Source: Sediminibacterium sp. C3 | Lineage (GTDB): Bacteria > Bacteroidota > Bacteroidia > Chitinophagales > Chitinophagaceae | Direction: 5' to 3' | Assembly (NCBI RefSeq): GCF_000508085.1 | Contig: NZ_KI669560.1 | Location: 1,136,464-1,200,463, forward strand | DNA length: 64,000 bases | Shown: positions 10,442 through 20,259 of the stretch, one piece after another | How the letters are laid out: each line of letters starts with the position of its first letter | Numbering within the stretch: position 1 is the first letter of the stretch | The notes under the pieces: generated by a model | Database searches by the model: none | Told to the model about the DNA's origin: nothing | Seen by the model: only the letters and a program-made list of their open reading frames with translations | Program-made: the position numbers and the translations under genes

Positions 10442-13400
10442 ATGCGCAAGAATCAGATTTTATGGATTGGTTTAATAGTAGGGTTGTTTGTTTCCTGTAA
10501 ATCAAAGCAATCAGAAACCCTTTTTGAAGAAGTAAAAACCAATATTCAATTTTCCAATACGCTAAAGGAATCCGACGAGTTCAACGTTTTCAAGTATCGC
10601 AATTTCTATAACGGAGGTGGCGTTGCTACCGGCGATTTAAACAACGATGGTTTGCCGGAAGTTTTTTTTACTGCCAATCAGAGCAGCAACAAACTCTATT
10701 TAAACAAAGGCAATTTTGAATTTGAAGACATTACCGAAAAAGCGGGTATTGTGTACAACGGTGAATGGAGTACCGGTGTGGTTTTTGTAGACATCAACGC
10801 TGATGGATGGCTGGATATTTATGTGTGCAATGCAGGCAATATGCTGCAGAAAGAAAAGAGAAAGAACAAACTATACATCAACAACCACAACAATACATTT
10901 ACAGATAAAGCCGCTGAATTTGGTCTTGCTGATGATGGGTACTCTACACAAGCGAGTTTCTTTGATTATGATTTAGATGGTGACCTCGATTGTTTCTTAG
11001 TGAACAACAGCCCTATTCCGGTAAATACGTTGAACTATGCAAACATGCGCAATATACCGGAGGCCAAAGCGCCATTTGCAGAATTCCTGAAAGGAGGAGG
11101 CGATCATTTATTTAGAAACGATAATGGAATTTTCAAAGAAGTTACTTACGAAGCAGGTATCTATGGCAGCATCATCAGTTTTGGATTGGGCGTAACGGTC
11201 GGTGATATCAATCTGGATGGCTATCCGGATATCTATGTATCCAATGACTTTTTTGAAAAAGACTATTTATACATCAATCAGAAGAACGGAACCTTCAAAG
11301 ATGAAATTGGAACCCGTACACAGCATATCAGTTTTTCCTCCATGGGTGCCGACTTGCAGGACATCAACAACGATGGCAAGCCTGATATTTTTACAACCGA
11401 TATGCTTCCCGGAGACGATTATCGTTTAAAGACCAATACCTCATTTGAGAGCTATGATGTTTTCATGCTTAAGAAAAACCAGGATTTCTTCAATCAGTTT
11501 ACGCAGAACTCACTCCAGGTAAACAACGGCGAAGGAAAGTTTCTGGAAACTGCTTTTTATAGTGGCGTTGCTGCCAGCGACTGGAGTTGGGGTGCACTCA
11601 TGTTTGATGCCGATAACGATGGATGGTCCGATATCCTGGTTTGCAATGGTATCTACAGAGATGTAACCGATCAGGATTTCATTGACTTTTTTGCCAATGA
11701 TGTTGTGAACCAAATGGTGTTGAATGGAAAGAAAGAACAGGTAAACAATGTGATTGATAAAATGCCTTCGGTGCCTATACCGAACAGCATGTTCAAAAAC
11801 AAGGGCAACCTGAAATTCAGTGATGAGTCTGCCAATTGGGGATTGGACAAGCCGAGTTTTTCTAATGGCGCAGCCTATGCAGACCTGGATAATGACGGAG
11901 ATCTGGATCTGGTCATCAATAATGTAAACCAGCCTGCAAGCGTTTATAAAAACAAGCGAATTGAACAATCGAAAAAAAGCGCAACCGACAACAAAAAATC
12001 AGATAAAAACAATATTCAGGAATCGGGTGACAATGAAGACTCAAAATGGATGGCAGTTCAGTTGCAGTTTCAAAAGCCCAATCTCTTTGCCATCGGAAGC
12101 ACAGTAAAAATATTTAAAGGCGAAAAAATCATAACCCGTGAGTTAATTCCCAGCAAAGGATTTCAAAGTTCTGTAGAATACAAACTGACTATTGGGCTGG
12201 GAACAGGCAAAGTTGATTCCATGCAAATTATCTGGCCCAACAGAATGGTGACCACTATTCAAAAACCGGCAGCGAATCAACTTCACAAAATTTCCTATGA
12301 TGCTGGTAAGGCGATTCCTTATTCAGCAGGGCAATCTGTAGCTGGTAAATTATTGGAAAACAATCTAAAATCAAATAATTCCACAGCTTTATTGAAGCAA
12401 CAATCCATTGCCCTGGATAAACACACAGAAGACGATCAGGTAGATTTTTATGTAGAAAGAAATATTCCGTTCATGTTAAGTAAGCTGGGGCCTAAGGCTG
12501 CAGCTGCGGATTTGAATGGAGACGGAATCGAAGACCTTTTTGTTGGTGGTGCCAAAGGCCAAGCCAGTCAGTTATACCTGCAAACAAAGGCAGGTATGAA
12601 GAAACAGACGGTGAAAGATTTTGAACAGTATAAATTCAATGATGTAACTGCTGCATTTTTCTTTGATGCAGATCAGGATGGCGATATGGATTTATTTGTA
12701 GGAGGTGGCGGTAATGCAGCACCTGCCAGTTCAGATATGTATCAGAACCAACTGTATATTAACGATGGCAAAGGAAATCTATCATTAAAATCCGGTACGT
12801 TTTTAATTAGTCATACCAATTGCGGAGTGGCTATTCCGTTGGATTATGATAAGGATGGTCGCCAGGATATTTTTATTGGAAGCAGGAGTACCCCGCAGCA
12901 ATATGGTGTGGCACCACAAAGTTCTCTTTACCACAACGAAGGCAATGGCGTGTTTAAAGAAGTGAGTGCCAGTGTTGCTCCCTTTCTGGCCAACCTTGGA
13001 ATGATAACCGGTGCAGTATATGCCAATGTACTGGGGGATGATAAAAGCGAACTGGTGATTGTGGGAGAGTGGATGTATCCTCATGTATATCAGTTTAATG
13101 GCAAACAGTTTCAGGAACAGAAATCCGGGATGGAAGATCAGTATGGTTGGTGGCAAACCGTTGTGGCAGAAGACCTGGATAAAGATGGAGACCTTGATTT
13201 GGTGTTGGGAAATTTGGGAGAGAATTTTTATTTAAAGACTTCCAGAGAAGCACCGGTGAAACTATTTATCAAAGATTTTGATAAGAACGGAACATTGGAT
13301 AAAATTTTCAGTCATACACTGAACGGAAAAGATATGCCTGTGTTTTTGAAAAAAGATATCACAGATCAGTTACCCTATTTAAAAAAGGAAAACCTGAAAC

Positions 13401-13861
13401 ACCAGGACTTTGCGCACAAAACCATACAGGAATTATTCCCGAATCAATTGAGAGATGCACAGGTATTACAGGTGAATAATGGGGCATCCATGATAGCCAT
13501 TAATGAGCAGAAAAAATCGTTTACCCTGGTGTCTTTGCCCTATCAAATACAGCTCTCTAGTGTAAATGCAATTGCTGTTGATGATTTTAATGGAGATGGC
13601 ATAAAAGATATTTTAGCTGCTGGTAATTTTATTGATCTGCTTCCACAGTTTTGCAGTATTGATGCTTCTTATGGCAATCTATTACTGGGTAAGGGTAATA
13701 ATCAATTTGCTGTAAGTGCGCCACAGCAATCTGGTATAAGTATCAACGGACAAATCAGACAAATACTTCCGCTGAATATGCAGCAAAAACAAGGATACCT
13801 GTTTTTACAAAATAATCAGGTACCACTGTATTTTACCAAAACCCTTGCAGGCAAAAAATAG
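10442..13861 (+). CDS. FG-GAP/VCBS-repeat lipoprotein with ASPIC/UnbV domain (first copy)
   Basis: This 1139-residue lipoprotein has a lipobox LFVSC|K near residue 19. Twelve Ca2+-binding DxDxDGxxD loops are visible (GDLNNDGLPE, DINADGWLD, DYDLDGDLD, DADNDGWSD, DLDNDGDLD, DLNGDGIED, DYDKDGRQD, DFNGDGIKD and others), plus a degenerate one (DFDKNGTLD), consistent with integrin-like beta-propeller blades. Between the two propeller halves (about residues 540-625) lies an ASPIC/UnbV-type segment with GFQSS, IGLGTGKVD and IIWPNR. Homologues are often named CRTAC1 or VCBS proteins and occur downstream of SusCD pairs. It may bind polysaccharide or protein at the surface; no catalytic site is evident. 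The paralogue follows after 3 bp. Confidence 0.85.
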   Translation: MRKNQILWIGLIVGLFVSCKSKQSETLFEEVKTNIQFSNTLKESDEFNVFKYRNFYNGGGVATGDLNNDGLPEVFFTANQSSNKLYLNKGNFEFEDITEKAGIVYNGEWSTGVVFVDINADGWLDIYVCNAGNMLQKEKRKNKLYINNHNNTFTDKAAEFGLADDGYSTQASFFDYDLDGDLDCFLVNNSPIPVNTLNYANMRNIPEAKAPFAEFLKGGGDHLFRNDNGIFKEVTYEAGIYGSIISFGLGVTVGDINLDGYPDIYVSNDFFEKDYLYINQKNGTFKDEIGTRTQHISFSSMGADLQDINNDGKPDIFTTDMLPGDDYRLKTNTSFESYDVFMLKKNQDFFNQFTQNSLQVNNGEGKFLETAFYSGVAASDWSWGALMFDADNDGWSDILVCNGIYRDVTDQDFIDFFANDVVNQMVLNGKKEQVNNVIDKMPSVPIPNSMFKNKGNLKFSDESANWGLDKPSFSNGAAYADLDNDGDLDLVINNVNQPASVYKNKRIEQSKKSATDNKKSDKNNIQESGDNEDSKWMAVQLQFQKPNLFAIGSTVKIFKGEKIITRELIPSKGFQSSVEYKLTIGLGTGKVDSMQIIWPNRMVTTIQKPAANQLHKISYDAGKAIPYSAGQSVAGKLLENNLKSNNSTALLKQQSIALDKHTEDDQVDFYVERNIPFMLSKLGPKAAAADLNGDGIEDLFVGGAKGQASQLYLQTKAGMKKQTVKDFEQYKFNDVTAAFFFDADQDGDMDLFVGGGGNAAPASSDMYQNQLYINDGKGNLSLKSGTFLISHTNCGVAIPLDYDKDGRQDIFIGSRSTPQQYGVAPQSSLYHNEGNGVFKEVSASVAPFLANLGMITGAVYANVLGDDKSELVIVGEWMYPHVYQFNGKQFQEQKSGMEDQYGWWQTVVAEDLDKDGDLDLVLGNLGENFYLKTSREAPVKLFIKDFDKNGTLDKIFSHTLNGKDMPVFLKKDITDQLPYLKKENLKHQDFAHKTIQELFPNQLRDAQVLQVNNGASMIAINEQKKSFTLVSLPYQIQLSSVNAIAVDDFNGDGIKDILAAGNFIDLLPQFCSIDASYGNLLLGKGNNQFAVSAPQQSGISINGQIRQILPLNMQQKQGYLFLQNNQVPLYFTKTLAGKK

Positions 13862-13864
13862 TCT

Positions 13865-16800
13865 ATGAAAATGAAATGGAATATCAGGGGTTTGGTGGGA
13901 TTGATTACGCTGGTTATGGCCAGCGGCTGCAAACAATCGAATACCCCTTCTTTATTTACACCTATTGATTCAAAGGAATCAGGGCTCAATTTTACCAACA
14001 CGCTTACACCAACCACAGAATTCAATTTGTTTTCCTACATGTATTATTACAATGGTGCAGGAATAGGTGCAGGTGATTTTAATAAGGATGGAAAAATTGA
14101 TTTGTTTTTTGCAGCCAATCAAACGGGTAACAGGCTGTATCTGAACAAAGGCGCCATGCAATTTGAAGATATTACCTCAACCGCGAAAATCCCGAATGAT
14201 GGTGCATGGAGTACAGGGGTATCTGTTGTAGATATCAACAACGATGGATTGCTTGATATTTATGTGTGCAGGGTAGGTAATTACAAAGTGTTGAAAGGGA
14301 AGAATCAACTACTGGTATGTACGGGTATTAGCAAAGACGGTATTCCTCAATACCAGGATCAGGCAGCAGCCTATGGTCTTGACTTTTCCGGCTTTAGCAC
14401 GCAGGCTGCCTTTTTAGACTATGACGGAGATGGCGACCTGGATGTATTCTTATTGAATCATTCAGTAAATCACGACGGAAATTATGCACCCAGAAAAAAT
14501 TTTGAGAACACATTTGATGCGTTGGCGGGGCAAAAATTTTATCGCAATGATACTCAGAAAAACCAGGCAGGTGGCCTAATTGGTAAGTTTACAGATATCA
14601 CTACCACTGTTGGCATCAATGGATCTAAAATTGGTTACGGATTAGGTGTAGCCGTATCTGATATCAATGTAGACGGGTGGCCCGATATTTATGTGGGTAA
14701 TGATTTTCATGAAAACGATTATCTCTACATCAATAACCAGAAAGGAGGCTTTGAAGAAAAAGGCAGAGAATCCCTGATGCATACCAGTCAGTTTTCTATG
14801 GGGGTAGATGTAGCAGATGCCAACAACGATGGGCTTCCCGACATTGTTTCTATGGATATGCTTCCCTACGAGTCGTATATGCTCAGAAGGTCTTTATCAG
14901 AAGACGACTATAATATTTTTCAGAACAAACTGGCATTTGGATATACCTATCAATATGCCAGAAATAATTTGCAATACAATCGTGGAAATGGTCAGTTCAG
15001 CGAAGTAGGCCAGTATGCAGGTATCCATGCAACAGACTGGAGTTGGGCATCTTTGTGGATGGACTTTAACAATGATGGCAAGAAGGACTTATTTGTTTCG
15101 AACGGCATTCCTAAAAGGATGAACGATATCGATTATATCAATTTTGTATCCGGCGAAGCTTTGCAGGAAAAACTGAAAAGCAATAGTTTGGAAAGCAAGG
15201 ATTTAACATTAATCAATCAATTCCCTGAAATCAAAATTCCCAATCAGTTCTTTCAAAACCAGGGCCAGTTCAGTTTCAATAATATCACAGAAGCGATTGA
15301 TAAAAATCCGAACAGCTTTTCCAATGGAGCAGTTTATGCAGATCTGGATAACGACGGAGACCTGGATATTGTTGTGAACAATATCAATGATCCGGTATTG
15401 ATTTATCAAAATAACACTAATACGCCTGAAAAAAATCAACATAATTACACATCATTGCGCTTAAAGGGAAGCTCGCAAAATACCATGGCGGTAGGAGCAA
15501 AGCTGCTGGTATACGCAAAGCAGCAGGTGCATACATACGAACAGTATCCGGTGCATGGCTTTTTATCGAGTATGCAGATTCCTTTGCTGATTGGCTTAGA
15601 GAATATACAACCCGACTCTGCAATCCTTATCTGGCCCGATCAAAGTTATCAGCTGGTTCAATTACAGCCTGGAAAAACAACCGAGCTCAGCTACCAGGCA
15701 GGTCTTCCCAAATTTGATTATCAGCAACATGCTGATTCAAACAAGCCTGTCTTTACTGATATTACAGAAGCAACACAACTGAACTATCAGCACAAAGAGA
15801 ATCCATTCAATGAGTTCGACAGAGAGCCGTTGATACCACATATGAATTCTGCAGAAGGTCCTGCATTGGCCATTGCTGATATTAACGGGGATGGATTGGA
15901 AGACGTATTTATCGGGGCATCTAAATCTCAGCACAACGCAGTATTTGTACAACAGGCCAATGGAAAATTCAAACCATTGCCCCAGCCTGCGTTGCTGCAA
16001 GATTCCATTTGGGAAAATACGGATGCCGTATGGGCCGATGTAAATAAGGATGGGTTTAAAGATTTATTGATTGCGAGTGGAGGCAATGAATATTATGGAG
16101 AAGACCAGCATTTGCTGCCCTTGTTATACCTGAACGATGGAAAGGGCAAGTTGAGCAGAAAGGCAGATGCTTTTTCCGGAATCTATACTACGCAAAGCAG
16201 GATGCTTGCAGAAGATTTTAACGGAGATGGTGCTGTTGATTTATTGTTAACCGGAAGAGTAGAGCCCTGGAAATATGGAGTAGCGCCCAGAACCTATTTG
16301 CTGGAAAATGATGGCAAAGGAAATTTTAAAGATCAGACGACTCGATATTCCAAAGACTTACTGAATCCCGGAATGATTACCGATGCGCAGATAGCTGATA
16401 TTGATCAGGATGGAAAGAAAGACATTGTGTTTGCCTCTTTATGGGGAACGGTTGATGCGTTCATTAGAAAGGGAAATCAATTTGTGAAGCAGACTTTGCT
16501 GAACCAAAAAGGCTGGTGGCAATCGATATCGTTGATAGACATTGATGGCGATGGAGACCAGGATATAGTAGCAGGGAATTTTGGATTGAACAGTCGCTTG
16601 AAAGCCAGCGCAAAAGAACCGGTTCGTATGTACTTGAACGACTATGATAATAATGGAAGAATGGAGCAGGTAATCACGTATTATTTACAGGGAAAGGAAA
16701 TGCCTTTTGCCAGTAAAATACAATTGGAAAAATCATTGCCTGTTCTGAAAAAGCAGTTCCTGTATGCAGAAGATTTTGCCAAAGCATCTTTAGATGATTT

Positions 16801-17245
16801 ATTTGGCAAAGAGAAGCTGACAGCAGCTACGAAACTTGAAGCAACACAAATGGCCAACATGCTATTGATAAATGAGGGAAAAGGAAAATACAATGCCATG
16901 CAATTACCCGTAGCAACACAGTTCAGTAATATTCGTGCTGTTGTGCCAATCATGGCTGATCAAAATGCGAGGGCTGCAAATCCTTTAATTACCGGGGCCC
17001 TGTTGCTTGGCAACTTTGGCTACAACAATATTGAAATAGGCAGACAGGATGCTAATTTTGGAACCCTGCTACAGACAACAAAAGCACAACCCAATAAAGG
17101 CTTGCAAATGGCAGCCTTTCAATTACCAGGCTTAGTTATAAAAGGCGAGGTAAGAAAGGCTTTGCCCATAGTTATCGGGAACGAAATATGTTATGTGCTT
17201 GCAAAGAATAACGGCAACTTACAAGTATTAAAAAAAGCCCGGTAA
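13865..17245 (+). CDS. FG-GAP/VCBS-repeat lipoprotein with ASPIC/UnbV domain (second copy)
   Basis: This 1126-residue paralogue of the preceding gene starts 3 bp after its stop and is certainly co-transcribed with it. The lipobox is MASGC|K near residue 22. The same architecture recurs: twelve canonical calcium loops (DFNKDGKID, DINNDGLLD, DYDGDGDLD, DINVDGWPD, DANNDGLPD, DFNNDGKKD, DLDNDGDLD, DINGDGLED and others), a central ASPIC/UnbV segment with GFLSS and ILIWPDQ, and a degenerate thirteenth loop (DYDNNGRME). Sequence divergence is considerable, so the duplication is old. The stop codon lies in the loop of the following terminator hairpin. The probable role is a surface-exposed ligand-binding partner of the upstream SusCD. 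Confidence 0.85.
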   Translation: MKMKWNIRGLVGLITLVMASGCKQSNTPSLFTPIDSKESGLNFTNTLTPTTEFNLFSYMYYYNGAGIGAGDFNKDGKIDLFFAANQTGNRLYLNKGAMQFEDITSTAKIPNDGAWSTGVSVVDINNDGLLDIYVCRVGNYKVLKGKNQLLVCTGISKDGIPQYQDQAAAYGLDFSGFSTQAAFLDYDGDGDLDVFLLNHSVNHDGNYAPRKNFENTFDALAGQKFYRNDTQKNQAGGLIGKFTDITTTVGINGSKIGYGLGVAVSDINVDGWPDIYVGNDFHENDYLYINNQKGGFEEKGRESLMHTSQFSMGVDVADANNDGLPDIVSMDMLPYESYMLRRSLSEDDYNIFQNKLAFGYTYQYARNNLQYNRGNGQFSEVGQYAGIHATDWSWASLWMDFNNDGKKDLFVSNGIPKRMNDIDYINFVSGEALQEKLKSNSLESKDLTLINQFPEIKIPNQFFQNQGQFSFNNITEAIDKNPNSFSNGAVYADLDNDGDLDIVVNNINDPVLIYQNNTNTPEKNQHNYTSLRLKGSSQNTMAVGAKLLVYAKQQVHTYEQYPVHGFLSSMQIPLLIGLENIQPDSAILIWPDQSYQLVQLQPGKTTELSYQAGLPKFDYQQHADSNKPVFTDITEATQLNYQHKENPFNEFDREPLIPHMNSAEGPALAIADINGDGLEDVFIGASKSQHNAVFVQQANGKFKPLPQPALLQDSIWENTDAVWADVNKDGFKDLLIASGGNEYYGEDQHLLPLLYLNDGKGKLSRKADAFSGIYTTQSRMLAEDFNGDGAVDLLLTGRVEPWKYGVAPRTYLLENDGKGNFKDQTTRYSKDLLNPGMITDAQIADIDQDGKKDIVFASLWGTVDAFIRKGNQFVKQTLLNQKGWWQSISLIDIDGDGDQDIVAGNFGLNSRLKASAKEPVRMYLNDYDNNGRMEQVITYYLQGKEMPFASKIQLEKSLPVLKKQFLYAEDFAKASLDDLFGKEKLTAATKLEATQMANMLLINEGKGKYNAMQLPVATQFSNIRAVVPIMADQNARAANPLITGALLLGNFGYNNIEIGRQDANFGTLLQTTKAQPNKGLQMAAFQLPGLVIKGEVRKALPIVIGNEICYVLAKNNGNLQVLKKAR

Positions 17246-17259
17246 TCGCCGGGCTTTTT
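17232..17259. terminator. bidirectional terminator overlapping the VCBS stop codon
   Basis: The stem AGCCCGG (17236-17242) / CCGGGCT (17249-17255) is flanked by A and T runs on both sides, so it can serve both the VCBS operon and the convergent minus-strand gene. The TAA stop (17243-17245) is within the 6-nt loop. Confidence 0.85.
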
Positions 17260-17282
17260 CATGATCTTATCTTGATAAATGT

Positions 17283-18209
17283 TTACTCGAATACCGGATA
17301 GTTAATAGTGGTTCTCCATTTAGTACTGTCCCTTACTGTTCTTCTGTTGGTGATTAATCTTTCAAAAGAAATAGCGGGGCTCACTTTGCGATGATCCTGT
17401 ACATAGTTCTTAACGGCTTCGTTGCATTTCTGAATAACGGTTTTATCGCCGGTTACTTCGCAAACAACAATATTGCCGAGCATCATATTTTTGAGCATGA
17501 ACTTTCCGCTGGAAGGAATATCTCTTTCGGTGGGTACGGCCACCATGGCTGTATAGCTGGAAGAATCTTCTCTGAAAACGTTCAAAATAGGATAGTTCAC
17601 AATTTTCACTTCAACTCCGGCAATAAATTCATTCACTTCATCAATCAGTGCATAAATTTCATCGGTAGTTGGTTCGTGGTCATAGGTTTGTTTGGCAGAT
17701 ACATAAGAAGAGTTAGGTACTTTTTGCATCTCTATGGGGTAACCATACACTTTGGCCACATCAGAAAAATAATCCTGAATCTGGTAAAGCAATCGCTTAC
17801 TATCATCTTCTGCACTGTTCAGCTGAAAAAAGTTTTTATAGCGGAAAAACGGGTTGTTAGACATTTTCATCACCGTATTCAGGGTGAATTTGGTTTTGGC
17901 ATTGTGGTCTGCTATGAAGCTAAAGTCTAAGGAAATTTCCATGCCATTGTAAACAAACGTCGCCTGAAACCCATTCATCAACACTTTGTGAATGGTAATA
18001 GGGTTGTCGTAATAACTGTAAGTGGAGTCGTTAATCTTCTTACCCGGGAACCATTTGGTCCATTCCTGGGGATTGGTCATTACCCGGGTAACTGCATCCA
18101 CCGGCATAGCAACTGAAACGGTTTCAGTTGTCGGTTTTTGAGAGGGAAGCAGGTAAGAAGCACCAATAAAAAATAAAACGGGAACCAGAACATACAATCC
18201 TTTTTTCAT
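17283..18209 (-). CDS. SRPBCC-domain plus GyrI-like effector-binding protein
   Basis: The 308-residue product has an N-terminal hydrophobic segment (MKKGLYVLVPVLFFIGASYLL) that acts as a signal or anchor. The start at this Met is preferred over a 19-residue longer reading because it begins the hydrophobic segment. Residues about 35-165 look like a SRPBCC/START ligand-binding fold (AVTRVMTNPQEWTKWFPG is the usual polyketide-cyclase-like opening). Residues about 180-305 resemble the GyrI/AraC effector-binding fold (GVEVKIVNYP, AMVAVPTERDIP, VVCEVTGD). There is no DNA-binding domain, so it is probably an envelope-localised small-molecule binding protein. It shares a short divergent promoter region with the gene at 18290. 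Confidence 0.7.
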   Translation of the reverse strand: MKKGLYVLVPVLFFIGASYLLPSQKPTTETVSVAMPVDAVTRVMTNPQEWTKWFPGKKINDSTYSYYDNPITIHKVLMNGFQATFVYNGMEISLDFSFIADHNAKTKFTLNTVMKMSNNPFFRYKNFFQLNSAEDDSKRLLYQIQDYFSDVAKVYGYPIEMQKVPNSSYVSAKQTYDHEPTTDEIYALIDEVNEFIAGVEVKIVNYPILNVFREDSSSYTAMVAVPTERDIPSSGKFMLKNMMLGNIVVCEVTGDKTVIQKCNEAVKNYVQDHRKVSPAISFERLITNRRTVRDSTKWRTTINYPVFE

Positions 18210-18254
18210 ATCCGTGCTGTCGTTTAAAGGGGAATAAAAACTAAAATTAAATCT

Positions 18255-18284
18255 TTTGCATTGCAAAAATAAATACTATTTTTA
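18255..18284. promoter_or_regulatory. overlapping divergent promoters
   Basis: On the plus strand TTTG (18255-18258), 18 nt, then TATTTTTA (18277-18284) precede the TTG start at 18290 by 5 nt. On the minus strand a perfect TAnnTTTG box (TATTTTTG, complement of 18264-18271) points toward the gene starting at 18209. The two promoters occupy the same 30 bp, so polymerase binding should be mutually exclusive. Confidence 0.4.
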
Positions 18285-18289
18285 GGGAG

Positions 18290-18844
18290 TTGAAAAAGGT
18301 TTTATCCATACTATCATTGTGTTTGCTGCTCTTTAGCTGGGGCGGATACAACCTGCTTTTGAACTATCTGGAAAATAAGTCTGATATTCAGTTTCAGGCC
18401 AGCCTTTTCCAGGATCAGTATGATGAAGCCAACCTGATACACCTGAAAGTTGCGGCCAGTACCCCTTATGGTCCCAACAGCGAAGAATTTGAAAGTGCAA
18501 CCGGAGATGTTGAAATCAATGGTGTTACTTATCACTTTGTAAAACGTCGTTTCTTTAAAGACTCATTGGAATTATTGGCAGTGCCCAATATTGAAAAAAT
18601 CGGCATAAGAAATGCGAGAGACCAGTTTCTTAATCTGGCAGCCAATTTCAACAGTACTTCACAGAAAGAATCTTCTAATAATCAGCATATAGTACTTAAG
18701 TTTTCATTGTCAGACTTCACGGGTGACCATTGCTTTACCTGGCAGTTTCGTAATGGAGACATTTCAAAGGAGTTTACTATGCAAAACGGACAAGTGCAAA
18801 CGACTGATTACACAAACGCTTTGGAACGACCACCGCAAGCCTAA
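18290..18844 (+). CDS. membrane-anchored hypothetical protein
   Basis: This is a 184-residue protein that I do not recognise. Residues 1-25 form a signal peptide or single membrane anchor (KKVLSILSLCLLLFSWGGYNLLL). The remainder is a soluble extracytoplasmic domain with a pattern (DEANLIHLKVAAS, GDVEINGVTYHFVKRRF) recalling other small Bacteroidota envelope proteins. The start codon is TTG, supported by its position at the beginning of the hydrophobic segment and just after a -7-like box; no ATG is available there. It is transcribed divergently from the SRPBCC-GyrI gene. Confidence 0.6.
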   Translation: MKKVLSILSLCLLLFSWGGYNLLLNYLENKSDIQFQASLFQDQYDEANLIHLKVAASTPYGPNSEEFESATGDVEINGVTYHFVKRRFFKDSLELLAVPNIEKIGIRNARDQFLNLAANFNSTSQKESSNNQHIVLKFSLSDFTGDHCFTWQFRNGDISKEFTMQNGQVQTTDYTNALERPPQA

Positions 18845-18896
18845 TGCTGGTACATTAAGCATTGTATATTTCCTTTCATTTTATAATTGACTGTTT

Positions 18897-20225
18897 ATGT
18901 TGAAGCGCTTTGCGGTGCTGGGTATTTTTATATTTGCCCTTCAGGCCTGTAGTACGAACACTGAGTACAAAACTTTTTTACACGATCCCATTTTATATAG
19001 CCATACAGTACATGAACTGAATACCGTGGTCATGGGGAATAACTTCCCTCCAATGGTAGCTTCCAGAAACTATGCGTATGCAGCCATTGCAGCCTATGAA
19101 GTTATGGCAGCAGCCAATTCAGATAAGTATGAGTCGCTGGGTGGACAACTAAATGGATTGTCTCCCCTTCAGCTACCAGCTATCAAGCCCGAAGCGGACT
19201 GGCAGCTGGCCGCTTTGTTGTCTTATATGAAAGTAGGTGAGTCGGTTACCTTCCCCGAAGGGAGCATGAAAGCTTATGAGGACAGTATTTTAACATTGGC
19301 CCGTAAGAAAGGATTGCCCAAAAAAGTGGAAGCCGCATCCAGAGAATTGGCAGACAGCGTGAGTGCTGCAATTATTCGCTGGAGTAAAAAAGACAATTAC
19401 CTGGAAACAAGAGGTGCAGAAAAATACACCGTAACAGATGAACCGGGCAGATGGGTGCCAACGCCCCCCATGTATGCCAGTGCAGCTGAACCGCATTGGA
19501 TGGAAATCAGAACCATGGTGATTGACAGCGCAAGTATTTACGAACCCGCTCCTCCGCCTACCTTCAACATCAAAGACAAGAACAGCAAATATTATCAGGA
19601 AGTGATAGCCATCAAAAATGCAATTGATAGTTTAACGCCTGAGCAAAAGCATATTGCAGAATTCTGGGACGATAATCCATTCAAAATGAATGTAACAGGA
19701 CATGTGATGTTTGGCAGTAAAAAATTCTCGCCACCCGGACATTGGATGAGCGTTGTGGGGATTGCCGCTAAACAGGCCAAGTCTGATTATCCCGAAACCA
19801 TTTATGCAACAGCTAAAACAGCCATTGCTCTATTTGATGCATTTATACAGTGCTGGTATGTAAAGTACAAATACAATACCGTGCGTCCGGAAACCGTCAT
19901 CAATCAATACATTGATATTAATTGGCGACCTTATTTGCAAACACCTGCTTTCCCTGAATATACCTGTGGACACTCTACCATTTCTTCTGCAGCAGCAGAA
20001 GCACTGACCAGTGTGTACGGAGATAATTTTGCCTATACCGATTCAACTGAACTGGAATTCGGAATAGCCAACAGGAGTTTCAAATCTTTCCGACATGCGG
20101 CCGAAGAAAACAACTGGGCTCGCTTTTACGGTGGATTGCATTTTCACAATTCCTGTATCATCAGTACCGATATTGGTCAGAAAGTTGGGAAGCATATTGC
20201 TACCAAACTGAAGATGAAAAAGTAA
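18897..20225 (+). CDS. vanadium-haloperoxidase/PAP2-like lipoprotein
   Basis: The 442-residue lipoprotein has lipobox LQAC|S near residue 18. The C-terminal third holds the three phosphate/vanadate-binding motifs of the PAP2/vanadium haloperoxidase superfamily: K.....RP (KYKYNTVRP, about residue 321-330), GH (CGHST, about 356-360, with Cys in place of the usual Ser) and R.....H (RFYGGLHF, about 408-415). The helical N-terminal part, with AIAAYEVMAA, matches vanadium-dependent haloperoxidase-like proteins common in Bacteroidota. It could be a phosphatase or a haloperoxidase; the sequence alone does not decide. It probably acts in the periplasm or on the outer membrane. The next gene starts 34 bp downstream. 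Confidence 0.8.
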   Translation: MLKRFAVLGIFIFALQACSTNTEYKTFLHDPILYSHTVHELNTVVMGNNFPPMVASRNYAYAAIAAYEVMAAANSDKYESLGGQLNGLSPLQLPAIKPEADWQLAALLSYMKVGESVTFPEGSMKAYEDSILTLARKKGLPKKVEAASRELADSVSAAIIRWSKKDNYLETRGAEKYTVTDEPGRWVPTPPMYASAAEPHWMEIRTMVIDSASIYEPAPPPTFNIKDKNSKYYQEVIAIKNAIDSLTPEQKHIAEFWDDNPFKMNVTGHVMFGSKKFSPPGHWMSVVGIAAKQAKSDYPETIYATAKTAIALFDAFIQCWYVKYKYNTVRPETVINQYIDINWRPYLQTPAFPEYTCGHSTISSAAAEALTSVYGDNFAYTDSTELEFGIANRSFKSFRHAAEENNWARFYGGLHFHNSCIISTDIGQKVGKHIATKLKMKK

Positions 20226-20259
20226 GCTTCATTTATTTATTTCTTAACAGAAATCATTT

